A stretch of 7,108 nucleotides of DNA from Candidatus Borrarchaeota archaeon (GTDB lineage Archaea > Asgardarchaeota > Sifarchaeia > Borrarchaeales > Borrarchaeaceae), in the NCBI GenBank assembly GCA_016840645.1, contig JAEORY010000199.1:1-7108 (forward strand), written 5' to 3'. The notes under the pieces are model-generated. The model worked only from the letters and a program-made list of their open reading frames with translations, ran no database searches and was not told the DNA's origin. This document shows positions 1-5,571 of this stretch, in pieces. The position numbers and the translations under genes are program-made. The stretch's first letter is position 1. The number at the start of each line of letters is the position of its first letter.

Positions 1-540
1 CATATTGGCATACTTACCTGTTGTCTGAAGTCCATACTCTTCTTTCGCTACATCTTCTGCAATATCACTTAATTCCTGAGTTTGAGTTTCACGCTGAGTA
101 ACAACAATAGAGTCTTTAACAATTCTCGCATCATACTCAAATTCAAATTGATACCACATATAAACAGGATTAATATCAAGTAATCGTCCACCACGATATG
201 AAATCATGCTTTCTGCTTCCGGCATTGTCCATCCCAAAAGAGCTTTAAAAATATCATTACGATCATTGTGTAATTGATCATAAGCAATTATACCTGATTT
301 ATTATTCTGTCTCCGGTCTGTTCTGGATACACAAACTACTCCAAACCTTTCAGTGATTGTTTGTTTTATCTCATTATCATTAGTATTTTCCGCAGCATTC
401 TCGATTAAAGGTATAACAAAAAGTGAATCCTGTTTTAAATTATATTTCTGTGCATTCGCAAATTCGGCAGCACCTCCGACATAATTATTAAACCTTGTAT
501 CAGCCAGCATTAATTTTAAAACAATAGCACCTACTCTCAT
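1..540 (-). CDS. Probable phage tail terminator protein, partial (3' end outside window)
   Basis: Translating the minus strand from the ATG at 540 gives 180 codons with no stop up to the window edge, so the C-terminus is missing. The start shares an ATGA overlap with the stop of the gp10-like gene and has GAGGG about four bases upstream. The protein begins MRVGAIVLKLML, with a helical N-terminus followed by alternating strands such as FVIPLIENA (41-49) and ERFGVVCVSRTD (64-75). Residues 101-133 contain the most telling stretch, LLGWTMPEAE followed by YRGGRLL and then VYMWYQFEFEY, which resembles the W-P...GG-L...W-F pattern of Mu gp37-like tail terminators. Tail terminators cap the growing tail tube and form the tail side of the head-tail joint. 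The position directly after a gp10-like gene is the usual place for this protein. The call rests mostly on gene order plus this motif; that the reading frame is coding is much surer than the function. Confidence 0.68.
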   Translation of the reverse strand, partial: MRVGAIVLKLMLADTRFNNYVGGAAEFANAQKYNLKQDSLFVIPLIENAAENTNDNEIKQTITERFGVVCVSRTDRRQNNKSGIIAYDQLHNDRNDIFKALLGWTMPEAESMISYRGGRLLDINPVYMWYQFEFEYDARIVKDSIVVTQRETQTQELSDIAEDVAKEEYGLQTTGKYANM

Positions 541-959
541 AAAACCCTCATTTTTATATTTCTTATTACCTTACCTAATATATCAATCTTTTCAAGCTCC
601 GGGTTCCATACAGGTCTAGGTGCCATTTTACTTGTACCAGACTCAAGATATGTTACATACTTTGCACCTCTTGAGACAACAGCTGCACCGTCATTTCTGC
701 GATTAACACCAATGCCCTTAACAAGATTTCCTGTATCAATAGCAGGCGGGTGTCCCGGCATAGATGGATGATGTAACTTTCCACCACGTCGATAAGACCG
801 CGATACCATCCGTGTTGTATTTCTCATTGCTCCGATCACATCATTCCTATAATCAATTGCTATTTCCAATAACTCTTGCTTTATCGCATTAGTACTTCTT
901 TTAGGAAATGTACGCATGAACTTTTTAAATTCTCTGTCGTCAATTCTTATATTAATCAT
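537..959 (-). CDS. HK97 gp10-like head-tail/tail completion protein
   Basis: This 140-residue protein carries the hallmark pattern of the HK97 gp10 family: HPSMPGHPPAIDTGNLVKGI at 64-83, then YVTYLESGTSKMAPRPVWNP at 101-120. The conserved PG-PP-DTG-L, YLE-GTSKM and RP...P elements are all present, and the length is normal for the family. Family members act at the neck or tail completion step, next to the head-closure and terminator proteins, and are virion structural or assembly proteins. The N-terminal half (about 8-50) looks helical, with a basic segment RRGGKLHHP just before the motif. The ATG at 959 overlaps the upstream TGA by four bases (ATGA), and CGGAG lies about ten bases upstream, so coupled translation with the head-closure gene is likely. 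The gene ends in an ATGA overlap with the probable tail terminator. I see nothing truncated or unusual in it. Confidence 0.92.
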   Translation of the reverse strand: MINIRIDDREFKKFMRTFPKRSTNAIKQELLEIAIDYRNDVIGAMRNTTRMVSRSYRRGGKLHHPSMPGHPPAIDTGNLVKGIGVNRRNDGAAVVSRGAKYVTYLESGTSKMAPRPVWNPELEKIDILGKVIRNIKMRVL

Positions 960-1468
960 CTGAATTTCGCTCCGGTTCCTTGCTCTTCAACTTCAATACA
1001 TTTTAGCCTTACAAATTCCTTATACTCTTCGTCTCTAAGCACCTCAACAATTTGGAATAATCTTCCTTGATAAGTATTTACACCTTCGACTAAAACAAAT
1101 TGATCAGCCTTAACAGGATTGAGATCGATAATAGCATCGAAGTCAGTGCTGAATGCAATATTAAATTCACGTCCCATACCCTGAGAAGCAGGTCCTGGGA
1201 AATTCTCATCAAACCCAGCTGCGAATGTACTTGAATATTTACTTGTTACTGATGCCCACCTGACAATAAAATCATGTGTAGCAACAGCTCCAATATTTTG
1301 ACGGAAAACGGCTTGGACGTAAGTTGTCCCGGTGACAGATCTTAATTCAATATCAGCCCACAATCGGATAAGTCTGGTATATACTTTATCGAAACCAAAC
1401 TTTCCCGGCTCCTGCTCTTCTCTCAGGATTTGAATGCGATTTTTTAACTTGTGGGCTAATCTTTTCAT
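956..1468 (-). CDS. Head-tail joining / head-closure protein (SPP1 gp16 type), enlarged
   Basis: The first 71 residues follow the phage head-tail joining family pattern: LAHKLKNRIQILREEQEPG (4-22), then RLWADIELRSVTGTTYVQA (35-53) and THDFIVRW (64-71). The end matches as well: GRLFQIVEVLRDEEYKEFVR (135-154) corresponds to the usual closing strands. This protein closes the connector after DNA packaging and docks the tail. Family members are typically around 110 residues, whereas this one has 170. The extra length is roughly residues 74-130, rich in Gly, Ser, Phe and Asp, between the two recognised halves. The ATG at 1468 overlaps the connector stop codon by one base (TAATG). No convincing Shine-Dalgarno sequence precedes it, so re-initiation after the connector gene is the probable mode of translation. 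The family call is fairly firm; the role of the insertion is unknown. Confidence 0.85.
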   Translation of the reverse strand: MKRLAHKLKNRIQILREEQEPGKFGFDKVYTRLIRLWADIELRSVTGTTYVQAVFRQNIGAVATHDFIVRWASVTSKYSSTFAAGFDENFPGPASQGMGREFNIAFSTDFDAIIDLNPVKADQFVLVEGVNTYQGRLFQIVEVLRDEEYKEFVRLKCIEVEEQGTGAKFR

Positions 1469-2064
1469 TAAGCATTAAATATGATATAAGGTGATAAAAT
1501 TCTCGCCACTATATCCGGCGGGTCTGGATTTGGGTTTCTGTTTTCATATATTTCAGTAGCCCATAGCTTTATTGCCTCTCTGATGGCCTGTGGAACTTCT
1601 GTAGCAGTTGTCCCGTAACCAGCATAGTAAGTAATCTTAATTCCGGCAGAAAGCCTGTCTGTGTTCGTAGGGACTTCCGTATTATCCTTGATAGCAACTC
1701 TTCCCGGTTCACTTGAATTAATAAGATAATAATTATCACTACTGTATGTGGTTTCCGCATCATCCTCGTCAATTGTAACGACCGAATCAATTGATATAAT
1801 TGGTGAATATGGTAGCTCCATATCCCTGCAGTTCCATTCATCCATAACCATTTCTATCTTCTGTTTAATTAATGATCTTCCGAGAAATTTTTCAGTAAAC
1901 TGTCTTGCTGTCTTAATAATTCCCTCTATTACAGTATCCTCATCAGACCCATCTATCCGAGCCCAGTCTTTTAACTCGTCTACGGTGACTGGCTCGGCAG
2001 ATGGTTCTTCTGTAACTAGATAAAACCTATTACCTTTTGGATCTATAGTTTCGCTAGTTAACAT
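1468..2064 (-). CDS. Head-tail connector protein (HK97 gp6 / SPP1 gp15 type)
   Basis: This 198-residue protein has the classic connector order. EPVTVDELKDWARIDGSDED at 24-43 starts the first helix, and TARQFTEKFLGRSLIKQ at 52-68 forms the second helix and the link to a strand. A beta region follows, with PYSPIISIDSVV at 85-96 and ITYYAGYG at 144-151. The closing helix is VPQAIREAIKLWATEIYENR at 157-176. Connector proteins form a ring under the portal that extends the DNA channel and receives the head-closure protein. Length and element order are normal. The ATG at 2064 lies two bases after the TAA of the upstream gene, and there is no recognisable Shine-Dalgarno sequence, so translation probably depends on the gene before it. 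It is followed by a one-base overlap with the head-closure gene. Confidence in the family is high from the paired N- and C-terminal motifs. Confidence 0.93.
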   Translation of the reverse strand: MLTSETIDPKGNRFYLVTEEPSAEPVTVDELKDWARIDGSDEDTVIEGIIKTARQFTEKFLGRSLIKQKIEMVMDEWNCRDMELPYSPIISIDSVVTIDEDDAETTYSSDNYYLINSSEPGRVAIKDNTEVPTNTDRLSAGIKITYYAGYGTTATEVPQAIREAIKLWATEIYENRNPNPDPPDIVARILSPYIIFNA

Positions 2065-2066
2065 GG

Positions 2067-2405
2067 TTAAAATATTCTAAAACCTTTTTTCTTTTTCTTT
2101 TTAGGTTTATCTTCAGTGACTTCCTTGTCAATTTCAACCTTTTCAGAATCAGTGGTTTTATTTTCAGTTTTCAGATCTTCTGCTTTATTCTCTACAACTG
2201 GTTCAACTTTTTTAGTTTCAACAGGTGCGATTGGTTCAATATCTCCATTGTAATCTTCAGCAACTTCCATATCGATAACAAAAGATTTGTATAACTTTGG
2301 ACTAAGTTCAACAATATCACCGGCTTTATAGTTTATAATATTAACTCCATTCGGAGAGCCAGCTGTTGACCTCAGCATTTTAACTCTTTTTCTTTTTTCG
2401 TTCAT
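2067..2405 (-). CDS. Small phage protein with Lys/Glu-rich C-terminal tail, function unknown
   Basis: This 112-residue protein has two distinct parts. Residues 1-50 form a compact domain with VKMLRSTAGSPNGVN, then YKAGDIVELSPKLYKSFV and EVAED. This pattern (V-x-V/M-L...Y-x-x-GD-x-V-E-L...L...AE) is common in small proteins lying between the capsid and connector genes of HK97-like phages, generally annotated as hypothetical. Residues 51-112 are low-complexity and charged, rich in Glu, Lys, Val and Thr, ending with a run of six lysines and GFRIF. This tail is probably disordered. The start at 2405 is supported by TAAGGA six bases upstream, a site that includes the stop codon of the preceding gene. 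The gene ends two bases before the connector ATG. It may act at the head-neck region or bind nucleic acid or capsid through the tail, but this is a guess from composition and position. Confidence 0.75.
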   Translation of the reverse strand: MNEKRKRVKMLRSTAGSPNGVNIINYKAGDIVELSPKLYKSFVIDMEVAEDYNGDIEPIAPVETKKVEPVVENKAEDLKTENKTTDSEKVEIDKEVTEDKPKKKKKKGFRIF

Positions 2406-2414
2406 AAGTTATCC

Positions 2415-2975
2415 TTAAGCTGATTGTTCAGTTACCTGACCCATAGCATTATTTACAGCCCAAACCCCTGCTTCAAGACCAACTAACTCAACCCATGCAA
2501 AACTTGCAGCAGATTGTCGAATGCTAATACTTGAAAGGCCAGATCCTGTAGATGCTAATCCACCAACACCGGAAACGCCAGAAGTATGTCCTGATAAATA
2601 AATCAAAACACTTGCTGTACTACCACCGGCAGCAGGAGTAAACCTTATCTGCAGTAGTTGACCGGCATGGGCACTAGGTAATCTGGCGGAGCCATTTGTC
2701 ATGGTCCCGGTACAAGATAAATAAATCACCCTGTAGTCAGAATAAAGAATAGGCGGTGAACTTCCACCAAGATCAGATAATACAGTTGAACCAGTACTCA
2801 GGTTCGTTAATGTGACAGCTCCTCTGGTATTATAAGCCATACCTTCAAACTGTGCTGCTGTATAATCATTATCTTTAATGTTGAAATAACCGCTTTCTTT
2901 CATGAAAAACCTATCGCCATCTCTTGCTTTACCAACTTCAGAATTAGGATATTCATTTTTATTAAAAGTTGTCAT
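2415..2975 (-). CDS. Unrecognised Gly/Ser-rich protein, probable virion structural protein
   Basis: I do not recognise this 186-residue protein. The N-terminus (1-46) is polar and aromatic (GDRFFMKESGYFNIKDNDYT). The rest is rich in Gly, Ser, Thr and Ala with short hydrophobic strands: ILYSDYRVIYLSCTG (76-90), ARLPSAHAGQLLQIRFTP (97-114), SVLIYLSG (122-129) and FAWVELVGLEAGVWAVNN (159-176). The LP-x-x-x-x-GQ-x-L-x-I stretch and the closing W-V-E-L...W-A-V pattern resemble beta-rich phage fibre or head-decoration proteins, but this is only a similarity of style. There is no signal peptide or membrane segment. Translation is well supported: GGAGGA lies three bases before the ATG at 2975, immediately after a strong hairpin. 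The gene ends nine bases before the next gene. Its place in the cluster and strong ribosome site suggest an abundant virion protein, perhaps on the capsid surface. Confidence 0.8.
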   Translation of the reverse strand: MTTFNKNEYPNSEVGKARDGDRFFMKESGYFNIKDNDYTAAQFEGMAYNTRGAVTLTNLSTGSTVLSDLGGSSPPILYSDYRVIYLSCTGTMTNGSARLPSAHAGQLLQIRFTPAAGGSTASVLIYLSGHTSGVSGVGGLASTGSGLSSISIRQSAASFAWVELVGLEAGVWAVNNAMGQVTEQSA

Positions 2976-2978
2976 ATT

Positions 2979-2984
2979 TCCTCC
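2979..2984 (-). promoter_or_regulatory. Strong ribosome binding site for the Gly/Ser-rich protein gene
   Basis: GGAGGA on the minus strand, three bases before the ATG at 2975. It follows the base of the 2989-3012 hairpin by four bases, so folding of that hairpin could affect ribosome access or keep the site single-stranded. Confidence 0.8.
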
Positions 2985-2988
2985 ATAA

Positions 2989-3028
2989 AGCCGGGGCTAT
3001 GAAACCCCGGCTATATTATTTTTTTTAT
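2989..3028 (+). terminator. GC-rich hairpin with T-tract on the plus strand; possible terminator or mRNA-stability hairpin
   Basis: A perfect 8-bp stem (AGCCGGGG at 2989-2996 pairing with CCCCGGCT at 3005-3012) encloses an 8-base loop, and the plus strand then runs into ATATTATTTTTTTTATA. Read on the plus strand this has the form of a rho-independent terminator, although no plus-strand gene is seen. Read on the minus strand, the direction of the genes, the stem is followed only by TTTAT and then by the ribosome site of the next gene, so strong termination is doubtful. A leaky terminator, an RNA-processing or a 3'-end-protecting hairpin after the capsid and decoration genes is plausible. It sits in the largest intergenic gap of the window (2976-3024). 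The structure is seen directly; its role is inferred. Confidence 0.6.
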
Positions 3029-3522
3029 ACAGGCTCATTAACAGGCCAGTTAGCAGGTTGACCAAGTATTGCTACTCCGGCAGCCCACATAGCTGACGCA
3101 TTATCTGAGTTTCGTACAATTACACGCAGGTAACGATGATCAACATCTCCCTTATAACCAACTTTAAAGATACCGCTTACAGCAGTAACATCAGTTGTTG
3201 ATGCGAGAGAAGCGAATGTACCGGTTTCACCAGTACTATCAGTCCCACCATAAACAGAATGAATAATCATACTATTAGGAACGAGACTCCATGCTGATAC
3301 ACCAGCAGCGCTTGCCAGACCGTGTTGTAATTTAAAATATACAACATCAGCAGCAGCCATTGCACCAGCAGATGCAAAGCTCTGAGCGTTCATGACGATA
3401 GTTGCTGTATCGTATCCACGAAGATCGATAGTATTACCGTTCTCGTCGCCTTGCGCACTACCTGTCACATCAGCAGCAAAAGCATCGAAAAAACCATTAT
3501 TTGAATATGCATCTCTAAACAT
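3025..3522 (-). CDS. Small virion protein after the capsid gene, probable capsid decoration protein
   Basis: This 165-residue protein follows a pattern I know from many HK97-like phages directly downstream of the capsid gene: an N-terminal segment leading to NTIDLRGYDTATIVMNAQSF (30-49), then VVYFKLQHGLA (60-70), and at the end GIFKVGYKGDVDHRYLRVIV (117-136) followed by AAGVAILGQPANWPV (147-161). The whole is Ala/Gly/Thr-rich and predicted beta-structured. Such proteins are usually annotated hypothetical; a capsid-decorating or other virion structural role is inferred from position and apparent high expression. Residues 50-60 and 66-76 hold Ala-rich segments that lengthen the loops compared with the shorter members I recall. 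The start at 3522 is very well supported by TAAGGAGGT six bases upstream. The stop (TAA, 3027-3025) is followed by an A-tract and a hairpin. No signal peptide or membrane segment is seen. Confidence 0.82.
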   Translation of the reverse strand: MFRDAYSNNGFFDAFAADVTGSAQGDENGNTIDLRGYDTATIVMNAQSFASAGAMAAADVVYFKLQHGLASAAGVSAWSLVPNSMIIHSVYGGTDSTGETGTFASLASTTDVTAVSGIFKVGYKGDVDHRYLRVIVRNSDNASAMWAAGVAILGQPANWPVNEPV

Positions 3523-3527
3523 ATCAA

Positions 3528-3536
3528 ACCTCCTTA
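3528..3536 (-). promoter_or_regulatory. Near-perfect Shine-Dalgarno sequence for the probable decoration gene
   Basis: The minus strand reads TAAGGAGGT, a full 9-base complement of the usual 16S rRNA 3' end. The spacer from GGAGG to the ATG at 3522 is six bases. Its first three bases are the stop codon of the capsid gene, so terminating ribosomes sit on the start site of the next gene. It is the strongest ribosome site in the window. Confidence 0.88.
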
Positions 3537-4889
3537 TGTAGAAATAATGCCGATTTTCATGGCATCAAAATTAACCACATCACCACCAACTCTCCGTCTG
3601 GTATAAAATTCAACAAACGGTTTATTGGAATAAGGATCACGCAGTATAGTGATTGCCAGTCTATCAACAATTGTGTATGCAGCAGACCAATCGGCAAGAG
3701 CAACTGACAGAGCGTTAGCTGCTACTGCTGGCATAGTAGTTGACATACGTACAGGGAGACTAAGGATAGTACTCGGAGAATCAACTGCAAAAGCAGGTTT
3801 CCAGAGATAGTTACCTTCGCCATCCTTCAGTTTCATTGCATCACGAACAGTTGTCCTATTCATAAGCCAAGTCCCTCTTTCCAGAAAAAACTCAGTCAGT
3901 GCATATTTAATATCAACAAAGCCATCCGCAGTAAGTGTAGCTGCAGCACCCATTGATACCTGTTCGATTTGACCAAAACTTGTACCATTCGCATAGGTTA
4001 AAAAGCCACGAGGCTTATTAACACCGTCACCTTCAACAAAGGCTGCACCTTCTAATCGACTGAATCTATCAGCAACTTTACCAGAGATCCACTGTTCAAT
4101 ATTAACAGCAGAATCTTCCAAAAGCTGTTGAGTCGCAGCAGGTTTAGCATACATCTCAGCAACAGGAATTCGCTTCTTATTCATTTTCGCTGTGCTTGTT
4201 TCGTCACGATTAGCAGTCTCACCAACCCAACCGACTGAAAACTGATCCCAGTCAACCATCAATTCAAGTGCATCGGTAGAAATAGTTTCTACTGTAGACA
4301 GTTGACGAATAGGATCTGTTTCATAAATTTTCTGAATAATTCGTGAGCTCATTTCAGGAGTTACAGTATAACCACCATCAGGATCTACACCAACACTCAG
4401 GGACTTAAGCTCTTCAGGGCTGAGATATTTTTCATCTGAACGAAGATATTCTTTCAGAAGTTTTTTGTAATCACGATACGAATTAACATCAGCTTTCAGA
4501 GCTTTTCTGTCTGCCCATGTCATTTTTTCGCCTTTCGCTGCTTTGCAATGAACAATAAAGTCATATGCTTCTTTTGCTTCTTTTTCTGCATCAGGTCCAC
4601 CAACGGCAGCACCCGGACGTTTTAATGCAACTTCCAGATCGTCGATACGACCATTCATTTTTGCATTTGCTTCGTCAATTTTTTCTTGGCGAGTTATAAT
4701 ATCCTCTTTCAGACGCTCTTCTTTTTCCTTGTCAACAGTTTTTCTGTTATCAAGCTCGTCCTGCAGAGTCTTATAACTTTTACGAAGTTCATCATAATTT
4801 TCCTGAGATTTCGCACCAAGAGTTTTGATTTCCTCAAGTACTTGTTTCTGTACTTCAGGTTCATTTGTGTTTTTAGGTTCGTCACTCAT
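3534..4889 (-). CDS. Major capsid protein, HK97 fold, with N-terminal delta (scaffold) domain
   Basis: The protein forms the icosahedral shell. Counting from the ATG at 4889 it has 451 residues. Residues about 10-90 are Lys/Glu/Asp-rich and look like a coiled coil, as in the HK97 delta domain that serves as internal scaffold and is cut off by the prohead protease. The shell domain begins near SVGVDPDGGYTVTPEMSSRI (165-184) and shows the family signatures VGWVGETANR (219-228), LLEDSAVNIEQWI (256-268), FVEGDGVNKPRGFLTY (284-299) and, at the end, RRRVGGDVVNFDAMKIG (431-447). An in-frame ATG at 4919 would add ten residues (MPNYLAMEET), but it has no good ribosome site, while GGAGGA with a four-base spacer precedes 4889; I therefore choose 4889. 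The gene overlaps the protease gene by eight bases. Cleavage probably falls between the coiled coil and the GGYTVTPE segment. I cannot tell whether HK97-type crosslinking occurs. Confidence 0.96.
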   Translation of the reverse strand: MSDEPKNTNEPEVQKQVLEEIKTLGAKSQENYDELRKSYKTLQDELDNRKTVDKEKEERLKEDIITRQEKIDEANAKMNGRIDDLEVALKRPGAAVGGPDAEKEAKEAYDFIVHCKAAKGEKMTWADRKALKADVNSYRDYKKLLKEYLRSDEKYLSPEELKSLSVGVDPDGGYTVTPEMSSRIIQKIYETDPIRQLSTVETISTDALELMVDWDQFSVGWVGETANRDETSTAKMNKKRIPVAEMYAKPAATQQLLEDSAVNIEQWISGKVADRFSRLEGAAFVEGDGVNKPRGFLTYANGTSFGQIEQVSMGAAATLTADGFVDIKYALTEFFLERGTWLMNRTTVRDAMKLKDGEGNYLWKPAFAVDSPSTILSLPVRMSTTMPAVAANALSVALADWSAAYTIVDRLAITILRDPYSNKPFVEFYTRRRVGGDVVNFDAMKIGIIST

Positions 4890-5571
4890 TGTTTCCTCCA
4901 TTGCCAAATAATTTGGCATTAGTTTCTTGTAATTTAGTTAAGATCATTTTTAAGGAATCATCCTTTTTTTCAGGTCGCCTGAAAATGTGATCTTTGAAAA
5001 GACTAGCAAGATAAACAGCAGCATTATGAGATACACCTTCTTTAACAAGCATACCCTCCAATTCTCTTGGACTTTCTGCTGTCTCAAATGCAGTCTTAAC
5101 ATTGGTAATTGTTGCGCGGGTATTAGCCGGAAAAGTCACTAAACTGATTTCAAACAAATCAATTGATTTTAAATAACGCACCCCACGCTTTTCGTCAACT
5201 TCATATTCATTGACCCTATAGCCGATAGACAGTCCCTTAACTGCTCCTATCTTTGCTAACTCATATGCGTCTTTACCGATTGTACTGTTAATAGCTAATT
5301 GACCATTAACCTTAAGACCTTTCTTGGTCTCTGCTAATTCATTCCATACACCTGCTGGCATTTCACTTCTATGTTGCCATAGCATAGAAACACCAAGTCC
5401 ATTCGCTCCTTTGTTTTTTAATGTATCAGCAAATGCACCCTGTACGATTATATCACCATAGCTGTCAGGTTTTCCACCAAATGTAGATCCAAATCCAGAT
5501 ATATTACCTTCTTCTGAACCATCCTGTTTTAATTCATACTCGAATGGACATACCAACTGTTTTTTTTCCAT
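4882..5571 (-). CDS. Prohead (procapsid) maturation protease, HK97 family S78
   Basis: This serine protease cuts the delta domain from the capsid protein inside the procapsid and then digests itself. Counting from the ATG at 5574, the S78 pattern is complete: ISGFGSTFGGKPDSYGDII (25-43), GAFADTL (46-52), MLWQHRSEMPAGVW (64-77) with the probable catalytic His68, then AVKGLSIGYRV (111-121) with the probable catalytic Ser116, and LFEISLVTFPANTRA (140-154), whose Glu142 may be the third residue. The C-terminal part (about 165-230) is helical and charged and includes SPRELEGMLVKEG followed by AAVYLAS, a motif often seen at the end of this family; it may target the protease into the procapsid. Two adjacent ATGs exist (5574 and 5571). 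AAGGAG lies three bases before the first and six before the second, so 5571 (229 residues) is slightly favoured and gives a TGATG junction with the upstream gene. The length is normal. Confidence 0.95.
   Translation of the reverse strand: MEKKQLVCPFEYELKQDGSEEGNISGFGSTFGGKPDSYGDIIVQGAFADTLKNKGANGLGVSMLWQHRSEMPAGVWNELAETKKGLKVNGQLAINSTIGKDAYELAKIGAVKGLSIGYRVNEYEVDEKRGVRYLKSIDLFEISLVTFPANTRATITNVKTAFETAESPRELEGMLVKEGVSHNAAVYLASLFKDHIFRRPEKKDDSLKMILTKLQETNAKLFGNGGNNE
4894..4899 (-). promoter_or_regulatory. Ribosome binding site that decides the capsid gene start
   Basis: GGAGGA on the minus strand lies four bases before the ATG at 4889 and within the last codons of the protease gene. The upstream in-frame ATGs at 4919 and 4901 lack a comparable site; the ATG at 4901 partly overlaps this one. 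It favours the shorter capsid protein beginning MSDEPK. Confidence 0.8.

Noticed and set aside
1569..1841. Second minus-strand frame inside the connector gene (90 codons)
   Set aside because: It lies wholly within a well-supported connector gene in another frame and shows no recognisable motif.
2065..2084. Possible palindrome GGTT...AACC between the charged small protein and the connector gene
   Set aside because: Only the outer four bases and a central AATATT pair; too weak for a terminator or operator.
2085..2105. A-rich run on the minus strand (AAAAAGAAAAAGAAAAAAGG) as a possible programmed frameshift site
   Set aside because: A -1 shift meets a stop within three codons and a +1 shift within about ten, so no useful fusion would result; the run simply encodes the lysine-rich tail.
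4686..4922. Plus-strand reading frame of 78 codons opposite the capsid N-terminus
   Set aside because: Its Phe/Leu/Ile-rich composition is the antisense image of the Lys/Glu-rich coiled coil of the capsid protein; no ribosome site or neighbouring plus-strand gene supports it.
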